Source: UBA2334 sp964396895 (GTDB lineage: Bacteria > Pseudomonadota > Gammaproteobacteria > Burkholderiales > Burkholderiaceae_C). Taken from it: a stretch of 64,000 bases of DNA. Made by a program: the position numbers and the translations under genes. The stretch's first letter is position 1. Each line of letters begins with the position of its first letter. The stretch is from contig CAYNGJ010000023.1 of assembly GCA_964396895.1 (NCBI GenBank), positions 3,383-67,382 of the forward strand. Reading direction: 5' to 3'. The notes beneath the pieces are model-generated. The model made no database searches. It was not told where the DNA came from and saw only the letters and a program-made list of their open reading frames with translations. Below are positions 26,483 to 33,629 of the stretch, one piece after another.

Positions 26483-27349
26483 TCAGCCCATGGCCATGCG
26501 CAGTTGGCGGGAGGCTTCTTCGGCGCGGGCGTCGTCAATTTCTCGCAGCACACTGCCCAGGTCCACCGCCCCAACAGCCGGGGTGTAGCGACCCGTCAGC
26601 ACGGTGTCGTTGGTCAGCAGCCCGGCTTGGTACAGGCTCCAGATTTCCGGGCCATGGGCCGTTGCCAGCAGGTCAGGGGCAAACTGGCCAAAGAAGTCGC
26701 GCAGATTGGCCACGTCGCGCAGCAGCATGCGCTGGGCGTGGTGGTTGCCCGCCGCATCCACCGCCTGTGGCAGGTCGATGATGACGGGCACGTCAGATCC
26801 ACCGTCGGCTTCGTGGTGCGCCAGCAGGATGTTGAACTCGGACAGGTCGCCGTGCACCACGCCCGCGCACAACATGCGCACCACCTCGGCCACCAGGGTG
26901 GCGTGGTGGGCTCGGGCCGCCTCGGGTGTGAAGGCCACATCGTTCAGGCGCGGGGCGGCGTCGCCGTGGGCGTCGGTGACCAGCTCCATCAGCGGCACAC
27001 CGTCGTGAAAGTTGTGGGGCTGGGGCACGCGCACCCCGGCGGCGGCCAGGCGGTAAAGGGCATCGACCTCGGCGCTTTGCCAGGCGGCTTCTTGCTCTTG
27101 GCGACCAAACTTGCTGCCTTTGGCCATGGCACGGGCCGAGCGCGAATTTTTGACCTTTCGGTTCTCGGTGTAGTCCACCGCCTGGCGAAAACTGCGGTGT
27201 GTCGCCTCTTTGTAAATTTTGGCGCAGCGGGTGTCGTCGCCACAGCGCACCACGTACACCATGGCTTCTTTGCCGCTCATGAGCTGGCGCACCACGGTGT
27301 CGATCAGGCCTTCTTCAACCAGCGACTGCAGACGGGGAGGGGCTTTCAT
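26483..27349 (-). CDS. RIO-family serine/threonine protein kinase
   Basis: 288 residues. RIO kinase features are present: GKEAMVYVVRCGDDTRCAKIY (split P-loop area and ATP lysine), a flexible basic loop, catalytic VHGDLSEFNIL and metal-binding IIDLPQAVD. RIO kinases are best known from archaeal/eukaryotic ribosome assembly; bacterial homologues are of largely undefined function. ATG 27349 has GAAGG 9 bases upstream; the start lies 12 bp after the stop of the zinc-ribbon gene, suggesting a two-gene operon. Confidence 0.9.
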   Translation of the reverse strand: MKAPPRLQSLVEEGLIDTVVRQLMSGKEAMVYVVRCGDDTRCAKIYKEATHRSFRQAVDYTENRKVKNSRSARAMAKGSKFGRQEQEAAWQSAEVDALYRLAAAGVRVPQPHNFHDGVPLMELVTDAHGDAAPRLNDVAFTPEAARAHHATLVAEVVRMLCAGVVHGDLSEFNILLAHHEADGGSDVPVIIDLPQAVDAAGNHHAQRMLLRDVANLRDFFGQFAPDLLATAHGPEIWSLYQAGLLTNDTVLTGRYTPAVGAVDLGSVLREIDDARAEEASRQLRMAMG

Positions 27350-27360
27350 GCGCGGGGCCT

Positions 27361-27612
27361 TCAGCGGCGCACCACCGACCAACCGGCGTGCAGGTTGGTC
27401 TTGTCGTTTTCAGAGTCCCAGATCTGGCCGCAGCGGTCGCAACGGTAGCGGGTGATGGTGACGGGGCGGCCATCGCGGTCTTCTTTGCGGTTGCGGCCCT
27501 GCAGCAGCTCGGGGTGGCCGGGGGCCTTGCGCCAGTTGAGTTGTACGCCTGCGCAGGGTTCGCACTGGGGAGAGGGAGTGGCGGCGGGAACGGGGGAATT
27601 ATGGGAAGTCAT
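27361..27612 (-). CDS. Small zinc-ribbon protein
   Basis: 83 residues with two CxxC pairs (CEPC near residue 17 and CDRC near 60), the second in a YRCDRCGQIWDSEN context typical of zinc ribbons. No catalytic motif is seen. It is cotranscribed with the RIO kinase and could bind nucleic acid or the kinase; function unknown. Its upstream edge abuts an AT-rich repeat-like stretch. Confidence 0.7.
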   Translation of the reverse strand: MTSHNSPVPAATPSPQCEPCAGVQLNWRKAPGHPELLQGRNRKEDRDGRPVTITRYRCDRCGQIWDSENDKTNLHAGWSVVRR

Positions 27613-27817
27613 TTAGCTGCAAAATAGATAGCATTCAGTCATTGAAATGTAACCGCTTGACCAGAAGAACCAATGTCCTTATCCCCGGCCTTTCCCCCCA
27701 CTGGGGGCATTGCCGCTGCGGTGCACCGCCCAACCGGCCCATCCAGCCCCTGTCAAATGGGTGCTTACACGGGGCGGACGGTCGGGTTAGCATGACTTCC
27801 ATCACCCGGAGAACCCC
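27613..27817. other. Divergent intergenic region with degenerate AT-rich repeat
   Basis: About 205 bases between the zinc-ribbon gene and puuC. The first 50 bases (ATAGATAGCATTC...AACCGCTTGACC) resemble a decayed copy of the dispersed repeat. CCGGAG before 27818 is the puuC ribosome-binding site. No clear sigma-70 promoter is seen. Confidence 0.4.
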
Positions 27818-29299
27818 ATGACCGACCCCCAGTACACCCCCACTTTTGACGGCCGCGCCCTCATCAACGGCCAGCGCGTGGACGCCGCCGATGGCCAGAC
27901 TTTTGACTGTGTGTCGCCCGTCGATGGCCGCTTGCTGACCACCGTGGCCCGCTGCGGCCAGGCCGATGTGGACGCCGCAGTGGCCGCAGGCCGCACCGCC
28001 TTCGAGGCGGGCAAATGGAGCCGCATGGCCCCCGCGCAGCGCAAACGCATCCTCATCAAGTTTGCCGACCAACTGCTGGCCCATGCCGACGAACTGGCGC
28101 TGACCGAGACGCTGGACATGGGCAAACCCATTCAGTACGCCAAGGGCGTGGACGTGAACGCGGCGGCCAACTGCATACGCTGGTACGGCGAGGCCACCGA
28201 CAAGATTTACGACGAAATTGCGCCCACGGCCCGCACGGCGCTGGCCCTGATCACCCGCGAGCCGGTGGGTGTGGTGGGCGTCATCGTGCCTTGGAATTAC
28301 CCCATGATCATGGCCGCCTGGAAGATTGCGCCAGCCCTGGCTGCAGGCAACAGCGTGGTGCTCAAGCCCAGCGAAAAATCGCCCCTCACCGCATTGCGTT
28401 TGGCCGAGCTGGCCTTGGCTGCGGGCATACCGCCCGGCGTGTTCAACGTGGTGACGGGCTATGGCCCCGAGGCGGGCAGCCCGTTGGCCCTGCACATGGA
28501 TGTCGACTGCATCGCCTTCACGGGCAGCACCCGCGTGGGCAAGCAGATTCATGTCATGGCTGGGCAAAGCAACTTGAAGCGCGCCTGGACGGAGCTGGGT
28601 GGCAAGTCGCCCAACATCGTGTTTGCCGATTGCCCCAACCTCGACAAGGCCGTGGCCGCCGCCGTGGGCAGCATCTTCTTCAACCAGGGTGAAAGCTGCA
28701 ACGCACCCTCGCGCCTGTTTGTGGAGGAAAGCATCAAAGACGCCTTCCTGGAAAAAGCCCTGGCCCTGGTGCCCAACTACCAGCCCGCCAACCCGCTGGA
28801 CAAGTCCACGGTCATGGGCGCGATTGTGGACAAGGTGCAGCTGGACAACGTGCTGCGCTACATCGGCTTGGGGCAAAGCGAGGGTGCCAAGCTGCTGGCC
28901 GGTGGCCAGCAGGCCATGACCGACAGCGGCGGCTGCTACGTGCAGCCCACCATTTTTGACGGCGTGACCCCGGGCATGACCATTGCCCGCGAAGAAATTT
29001 TTGGCCCCGTGCTCAGCGTGCTGTCCTTCACCGAAGCCGCCGATGTGGTCAAGCAGGCCAATGCCAGCGAATACGGCCTGCAGGCCGCCGTGTGGACGCG
29101 CGACATCAACAAAGCCCACGGCGTGGCCAGGGCGCTGCGCGCCGGTACCGTGCACGTCAACTCCTACGATGAAGACGACATCACCGTGCCCTTTGGCGGC
29201 TTCAAGCAAAGCGGCGTGGGTCGCGACAAATCGCTGCACGCCTTTGACAAGTACACGGAAACCAAGACGACGTGGATTCGGATTGATTCGCCGGTGTGA
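27818..29299 (+). CDS. puuC: Gamma-glutamyl-gamma-aminobutyraldehyde dehydrogenase
   Basis: 493 residues, NAD(P)-dependent aldehyde dehydrogenase. Motifs: VIVPWNYPMIMAAWKIAPAL, VVLKPSEKSPL, FTGSTRVGK, catalytic Glu in ELGGKSPN and Cys in NQGESCNAPSR. Closest in style to PuuC/AldH, oxidising gamma-glutamyl-aminobutanal or 4-aminobutanal. With PuuA, PuuD, SpuC and GabT it completes the path to GABA and succinate semialdehyde. GGAG lies 7 bases before the ATG. Confidence 0.9.
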   Translation: MTDPQYTPTFDGRALINGQRVDAADGQTFDCVSPVDGRLLTTVARCGQADVDAAVAAGRTAFEAGKWSRMAPAQRKRILIKFADQLLAHADELALTETLDMGKPIQYAKGVDVNAAANCIRWYGEATDKIYDEIAPTARTALALITREPVGVVGVIVPWNYPMIMAAWKIAPALAAGNSVVLKPSEKSPLTALRLAELALAAGIPPGVFNVVTGYGPEAGSPLALHMDVDCIAFTGSTRVGKQIHVMAGQSNLKRAWTELGGKSPNIVFADCPNLDKAVAAAVGSIFFNQGESCNAPSRLFVEESIKDAFLEKALALVPNYQPANPLDKSTVMGAIVDKVQLDNVLRYIGLGQSEGAKLLAGGQQAMTDSGGCYVQPTIFDGVTPGMTIAREEIFGPVLSVLSFTEAADVVKQANASEYGLQAAVWTRDINKAHGVARALRAGTVHVNSYDEDDITVPFGGFKQSGVGRDKSLHAFDKYTETKTTWIRIDSPV

Positions 29300-29366
29300 T
29301 TATTGATAAAAAGTGTACTTTACGCTTTAAATATATAAATAGTTTGCTATTTATTTGATTTTTATG
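29300..29366 (+). repeat. Dispersed AT-rich repeat after puuC
   Basis: AAAAAGTGTACTTTACGCTTT followed by an ATAGTTTGCTAT arm matches the family core seen upstream of gabT. It lies between the puuC stop and the hipBA promoter region. Confidence 0.6.
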
Positions 29367-29412
29367 TCGCCTGACCTGATTCCGAACACTGGCTGGCGTG
29401 GCAGGCAAACAC

Positions 29413-29470
29413 AGTTCACGATCATGGACAAATTTAACCAAATACACCAAAATGTCCACCATCATGGACA
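29413..29470 (+). promoter_or_regulatory. Two tandem HipB-type operators
   Basis: TGTCC-N8-GGACA (29453-29470) has the exact architecture of the E. coli HipB operator TATCC-N8-GGATA and covers both candidate hipB start codons. A second, less symmetrical copy ending CATGGACA (29413-29430) differs at only three of 18 positions. The copies are 40 bp apart, near-integral helical turns, so two dimers could bind one face and repress the operon. Confidence 0.75.
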
Positions 29471-29805
29471 AAATAAAACTCATTTCTGACCTGGGCACCG
29501 CCATTGCCCGCCACCGCGCAGACCACAGGCTGTCGGCGGTGGATGTGGCTGCCAGGGCGGGCCGCAGCCGCACGGTGCTGCACAAACTGGAGCACGGGCA
29601 GGACGTGACGGTGTCGTCGCTGCTGGCCATTCTGGGCGCCATGGGTCTGTGCATCACCCTTGAAAAAGCAGGCATGCCCACCCTGGCCGACATGCAGCGC
29701 CGCTTTGCCGAAGATGGGTTCGATGGCGAGGACGACAGCGTTGGCGATGCGGGCGGCAATGCGGGCAGCCATGCCGATGCACAAGGTGTTGGCCATGCTG
29801 CCTGA
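29464..29805 (+). CDS. hipB: HipB-like antitoxin, HTH repressor
   Basis: 113 residues (117 if the ATG at 29452 is used). An XRE-type helix-turn-helix occupies about residues 10-65 (SAVDVAARAGRSRTVLHKLE), then a strand-forming segment (GLCITLEKAG) and an unusual acidic/Gly/Ala tail longer than in E. coli HipB (88 aa). The antitoxin binds the toxin and represses the operon. Its end overlaps the hipA start by 11 bases. Confidence 0.8.
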   Translation: MDKIKLISDLGTAIARHRADHRLSAVDVAARAGRSRTVLHKLEHGQDVTVSSLLAILGAMGLCITLEKAGMPTLADMQRRFAEDGFDGEDDSVGDAGGNAGSHADAQGVGHAA

Positions 29806-31048
29806 ACGCATCCGCTTGCTGGACGTGACGGTCAATGGCCGACCCAGTGGTCGGCTGGCCCATGCGTCCACGTACACGTTTGACTATCAAACCGACGACG
29901 CGCGTCAGCTCGGTGTGTCGCTGCTGATGCCTCCTTCTGCCTTGCACTTCGATGGTGGCGGGGCATTGTTTCCGGCCATGGACATGAACCTGCCAGAGGG
30001 TTATTTGTTCATGCAAATTCGGGCGCTGTTTCCCAAGCAGTCCATCACACCCATGCACTTGCTGGCGCTGATGGGCGACAACGGCATAGGGCGTCTGGGC
30101 TACCAATTGCCGGGGGCGGTGCCGACAGCGTCGGGGGGCGTGGTCAGCCGGGCTGAATTGCTGTCGCATGGCCACGGGCCTGCGCTGTTTCAGGAATTGA
30201 TGGGCGCTTACCTGTCCACGGGCGCGGGCATTTCGGGTGTGCAGCCCAAAATCATGGTGCCCGACCGGGTGACGGTGCCTGTGCCCACGCTGATCGTGAA
30301 GATGGCGGCAGACCGTTACCCCGGCCTCTCTGCCAACGAGTTTTTGTGCCTGAGCGCAGCCCGTGCCGCGCAGATTGAGGTGGCGCCATTTGACCTGTCA
30401 CAAGACGGCTCGCTGCTGGTGATTGACCGCTTTGACCTCGCGCCCGACGGCACGCGCCTGGGGTTTGAAGATGCCGCCGCCTTGATGGGGCAGCGGGTGC
30501 GCGACACCCTGACGGACCGCAAATACCATGGCAGCTATGAGCGCATTGCCCAGGCGCTCAAGCTGATCAACCTGCCCGCCGCAGAGTTGGCCCGGTTTTT
30601 TGAGCAGGTGGCTTTCATGGTCATGGTGCGCAATGGGGATGGGCACCTGAAGAATTTCGGCGTGCTGTACACCGGCAATGGCGAGGAGGTGGGCGATGTG
30701 CGGCTGGCCCCCATGTTTGATGTGGTCACCACTGCCATCTACACCTACCAGCGCTATGAAGGTGGCCCCGATCTGGAAGACCAGACCATGGCGCTGAAAC
30801 TCTTTGCCAAACCCAAAGCGTCCAAGGTCTACCCGTTGCCGCATGAGCTGGTGGACTTTGGCCGCCGCGTGTGCGGTGTGGCCGACCCCGCACAGGTGAT
30901 TGAGCGCATTGCCCACGCCATGGTGGAGACCCTGGCCCAGCACCGCACCGATGCCCGCATTCCCCCCACTTTGCACGCGCAAATGGATGGGGCCTGGGCC
31001 GCCGGTCTGGCGCTGGCCAGTGAAGTGGCCCGCGCCCGCTTGCATTGA
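29795..31048 (+). CDS. hipA: HipA-like serine/threonine kinase toxin
   Basis: 417 residues. The N-terminal domain (LDVTVNGRPSGRL, to about 110) and the kinase core (ISGVQPK, VKMAADRYPGLSANE, catalytic NGDGHLKNFGV, metal-binding MFDVVTT) match HipA. E. coli HipA phosphorylates glutamyl-tRNA synthetase and induces persistence. ATG 29795 has AAGG 10 bases upstream and puts the conserved LDV strand near the N-terminus; ATG 29771 is an alternative. All catalytic motifs look intact. The pair sits between puuC and gabT, which otherwise would be neighbours. Confidence 0.88.
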   Translation: MLPERIRLLDVTVNGRPSGRLAHASTYTFDYQTDDARQLGVSLLMPPSALHFDGGGALFPAMDMNLPEGYLFMQIRALFPKQSITPMHLLALMGDNGIGRLGYQLPGAVPTASGGVVSRAELLSHGHGPALFQELMGAYLSTGAGISGVQPKIMVPDRVTVPVPTLIVKMAADRYPGLSANEFLCLSAARAAQIEVAPFDLSQDGSLLVIDRFDLAPDGTRLGFEDAAALMGQRVRDTLTDRKYHGSYERIAQALKLINLPAAELARFFEQVAFMVMVRNGDGHLKNFGVLYTGNGEEVGDVRLAPMFDVVTTAIYTYQRYEGGPDLEDQTMALKLFAKPKASKVYPLPHELVDFGRRVCGVADPAQVIERIAHAMVETLAQHRTDARIPPTLHAQMDGAWAAGLALASEVARARLH

Positions 31049-31110
31049 TTTATTGCAAAAAATGGCCTGTACCGCTTTATCTTGTGTACTTGTTTGCTCT
31101 CAATAAAGAG
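31049..31110 (+). repeat. Dispersed AT-rich repeat before gabT
   Basis: AAAAATGGCCTGTACCGCTTT then CTTGTTTGCTCTCAATAAA; good match to the copies at 46400-46455 and 60367-60430. It begins at the hipA stop and runs into the gabT leader. Confidence 0.65.
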
Positions 31111-31119
31111 GATGACCCC

Positions 31120-32430
31120 ATGAACGCACCCACCACCACCGCCCAAATGACCTCTGCAGCCCCCCTGAGCGGCACCAACGCCGCCTGGCACGCCCGCCGC
31201 CTGGCGGCCACGCCGCGTGGGGTGGGGGTGATGGGGGACTTTTTCATCAGCCACGCCAAAAACAGCGAGTTTTGGGACATCGAGGGCCGCCGCTACATCG
31301 ACTTTGCGGGGGGCATTGCCGTGCTCAACACCGGCCATGTGCACCCCAAGGTGCAGGCGGCCATCGCGGCGCAGTTGCAGCGCTTCACCCACAGCTGCTA
31401 CCAGGTGGTGCCGTACGCCGAGTACGTGAGCCTGGCCGAGCGCATCAACGCCATCGTTCCGGTGGACGGCCCGGCCAAAACCGCGTTCTTTTCCACCGGG
31501 GCCGAGGCGGTGGAAAACGCCATCAAGATCGCCCGCCACGCCACCGGGCGCGGTGGCGTGATTGCGTTCGGCGCGGCCTTTCACGGGCGCAGCCTGTTTG
31601 CCGTGGGCTTGACAGGTAAGGTGCAGCCCTACAAGGCGGGCTTTGGCCCGTTTGCGCCCGAGGTGTACCACGTGCCGTTTCCGTGCCACTGCGCCTCGCT
31701 CGCCGACACCCAAAAGGCCATGGAGCAGCTCTTCAAGTGCGACATAGAGCCCACCCGCGTGGCCGCCATCATTTTTGAACCGGTGCAGGGCGAGGGCGGG
31801 TTCAACCCCATCCAGGCCGAGGCGGCGCAGTGGCTGCGCCAGCTGTGCGACCAGCACGGCATTGTGCTGATAGCCGACGAGGTGCAAACCGGCTTTGCCC
31901 GCACCGGCAAGATGTTTGCGTGTGAGCATTTGGGCATGCAGCCCGACCTCATCACCATGGCCAAGAGCATGGCGGGCGGCACCACGCTGTCCGCCGTGTC
32001 GGGCAAGCAGGCCATCATGGATTCACCCAACCCCGGCGGCCTGGGCGGCACCTACGCGGGCAACCCGTTGGCCGTGGCTGCCGCGCACGCCGTGCTGGAC
32101 GTGATGGCCGAAGAAAAGCTGTGCGAGCGCGCCGCCGTGCTGGGCGAGCGCCTCTCCACGCGACTGAACCAGCTGCAGGACTCGCGGCCCTTCATCAGCG
32201 ATGTGCGCGGCCTGGGTGCCATGGTGGCCTGCGAGTTGGCCGACCCGGCCACCGGCGCGCCCGATGCCGACAAAACCAAGCGCGTGCAAGCGGCAGCCCT
32301 GAAGGCGGGCTTGCTGCTGCTGACCTGCGGCGTGCATGGCAACGTGATTCGCTTCTTGTTCCCGCTGACCATTCAAGACGCGGTGTTTGAAGAGGCCATG
32401 CACATCCTGGAGCTCGCGCTGGACGCGTGA
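31120..32430 (+). CDS. gabT: 4-aminobutyrate aminotransferase
   Basis: 436 residues, class III PLP aminotransferase. Visible are FAGGIAVLNTGHVHPKV, FFSTGAEAVENAIK, FEPVQGEGGF, IADEVQTGFARTG and Schiff-base lysine in MAKSMAGGTTLSAV. It converts GABA and 2-oxoglutarate to succinate semialdehyde and glutamate, the exit of putrescine catabolism. GAGG lies 9 bases before ATG 31120. No succinate-semialdehyde dehydrogenase (gabD) is seen in the window. Confidence 0.92.
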   Translation: MNAPTTTAQMTSAAPLSGTNAAWHARRLAATPRGVGVMGDFFISHAKNSEFWDIEGRRYIDFAGGIAVLNTGHVHPKVQAAIAAQLQRFTHSCYQVVPYAEYVSLAERINAIVPVDGPAKTAFFSTGAEAVENAIKIARHATGRGGVIAFGAAFHGRSLFAVGLTGKVQPYKAGFGPFAPEVYHVPFPCHCASLADTQKAMEQLFKCDIEPTRVAAIIFEPVQGEGGFNPIQAEAAQWLRQLCDQHGIVLIADEVQTGFARTGKMFACEHLGMQPDLITMAKSMAGGTTLSAVSGKQAIMDSPNPGGLGGTYAGNPLAVAAAHAVLDVMAEEKLCERAAVLGERLSTRLNQLQDSRPFISDVRGLGAMVACELADPATGAPDADKTKRVQAAALKAGLLLLTCGVHGNVIRFLFPLTIQDAVFEEAMHILELALDA

Positions 32431-32547
32431 GCGGCTTCGGGGGGCGTGGGTTGCGCCCCTCGGGGTGAAGCGCTGGTGGTCATTTCAACGGGCGCTTGAA
32501 AATGTATCCCTCAGCTTGCGCGCGTTTCAGCTCGCGCTTGGGCCAGG

Positions 32548-32563
32548 TGTGCGCTGGCGCACA
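32548..32563. promoter_or_regulatory. Palindrome TGTGCGCTGGCGCACA
   Basis: A perfect 16-bp palindrome of the Crp-like form TGTG-N8-CACA. It shares all but one base with a site at 37676-37691 inside the second FNR-like gene, and its form with 35490-35505 before the second GGDEF-EAL gene. Confidence 0.5.
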
Positions 32564-32626
32564 GAGGGTGCAATTGCAGGTGTGGCGCGGTGCAAATGTG
32601 ACCACAATCGCGGTTTTTTCGCCGAA

Positions 32627-32644
32627 CTTTGACAAATGTCAAAG
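32627..32644. promoter_or_regulatory. FNR-box-like palindrome CTTTGACAAATGTCAAAG
   Basis: Perfect 7-bp arms around a 4-base centre, containing TTGAC-N4-GTCAA; compare the FNR box TTGAT-N4-ATCAA. It lies about 127 bases before the FNR-like start codon and may allow autoregulation or control by another Fnr-type protein. Confidence 0.5.
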
Positions 32645-32770
32645 TTGTCCCCGTGTTTCTGAACGGAAGCAGGGGGGTTGCTGGCCCCCACGTTCCTCCC
32701 TATCAGCCGAACTGAGTAATTCTTTTGGCGCAGTTGAATGTTGGCGTCTTGGCGTCACCTGCTTGCAACC

Positions 32771-33493
32771 ATGTCACATTTTCCCCGTCAAGGAACCCCT
32801 TCTGTTCCCCCTTGCAGCGCCTGTGCTGCGGCAGAGTTGTGTCCAGCAGGCGTTCGCCCCTCGCCTTGGGGTGAGGGCGTGCGCGCCCTCATGAAACCCG
32901 GCGTGTTTGGCAAAGGTGAGGTGTTGCTGGCGGCGGGTGAGGTGAGCCAAGTGTTTCGGTTCATCAAGACGGGCCTGGTGGTGATGCGCCAACAGGGGCC
33001 CGACGGGGTGGACCGGCCCATTGGCCTGGTGGGACGGGGTTTCATGACCGGTCAAATGGGCCTGCACGGGCTGCCATCGTTGATCCGTTTCGAGGCCGCA
33101 GGCGTGGTGGGTGTGTGCGAGGTTGAGCATCCCGCTTTGCGCCGACTGGGGTCGTTGGATGAACGGGGTGCCAATGCCGTGGTGGCGTTCAACGTCAAGG
33201 CCATGCGGGCGCTGGTGGACTGGAGCCAAGTCATGCGGGAGCGCAGTTTGCACCGTCGCTTGGCCATTGCGCTGGTGCTCATGGCCAGGGACCAAGGCAC
33301 CGTCCGCATTCAGTTGCCCGGCCAACGCCTGCTGGCCGAGTTGCTGGCCGTGACCCGTGAGAGCGTGGGCCGGGCGCTGGATGACTTGTGCGCATGGGGG
33401 CTGATCGGGCGGGTCGGACGGGCCGTGGTCGAGGTCGATGAAGCCGCCCTGGCTGACTGGTTTGTTACCATAAAACGTAACTTATCGCCTTGA
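32771..33493 (+). CDS. FNR-type oxygen-responsive regulator 1 (Crp/Fnr family)
   Basis: 240 residues. N-terminal cysteines C15, C18, C24 have exactly the FNR spacing C-x2-C-x5-C, and C116 in GVCEVEHP aligns with the fourth FNR ligand (VCEIPF), so a [4Fe-4S] oxygen-sensing cluster is predicted. A cNMP-like beta-roll (about 45-125), dimer helix and HTH follow. The recognition helix reads TRESVGRAL, which is CRP-like (RETVGR) rather than FNR-like (VETISR). ATG 32771 is used so that the cysteine segment is near the N-terminus; no strong ribosome-binding site is visible. Next gene: PAS-GGDEF-EAL. Confidence 0.85.
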   Translation: MSHFPRQGTPSVPPCSACAAAELCPAGVRPSPWGEGVRALMKPGVFGKGEVLLAAGEVSQVFRFIKTGLVVMRQQGPDGVDRPIGLVGRGFMTGQMGLHGLPSLIRFEAAGVVGVCEVEHPALRRLGSLDERGANAVVAFNVKAMRALVDWSQVMRERSLHRRLAIALVLMARDQGTVRIQLPGQRLLAELLAVTRESVGRALDDLCAWGLIGRVGRAVVEVDEAALADWFVTIKRNLSP

Positions 33494-33629
33494 TAAAAGG
33501 CGTGTGACCATGCATTTGATCCCAAAAAAATACCCCCTGGGGTGATGTGCCGCACACAAATTGTTGTTTTTTCGCCGCTGTGGTGCCATGCGACCAACAA
33601 TCGGGTTTTTTGAAAATTGAGTTGTTGCC

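Larger units (their letters stand above)
32431..32770. other. Regulatory intergenic region upstream of FNR-like gene 1
   Basis: 340 bases without a convincing gene. A GGGGCG/CGCCCC hairpin just after gabT may help termination but lacks a T-run. Two perfect palindromes follow (32548-32563 and 32627-32644), listed separately. Confidence 0.6.

Noticed and set aside
27635..29239. A 534-codon minus-strand frame opposite puuC
   Set aside because: Antisense shadow of an aldehyde dehydrogenase gene with all catalytic motifs.
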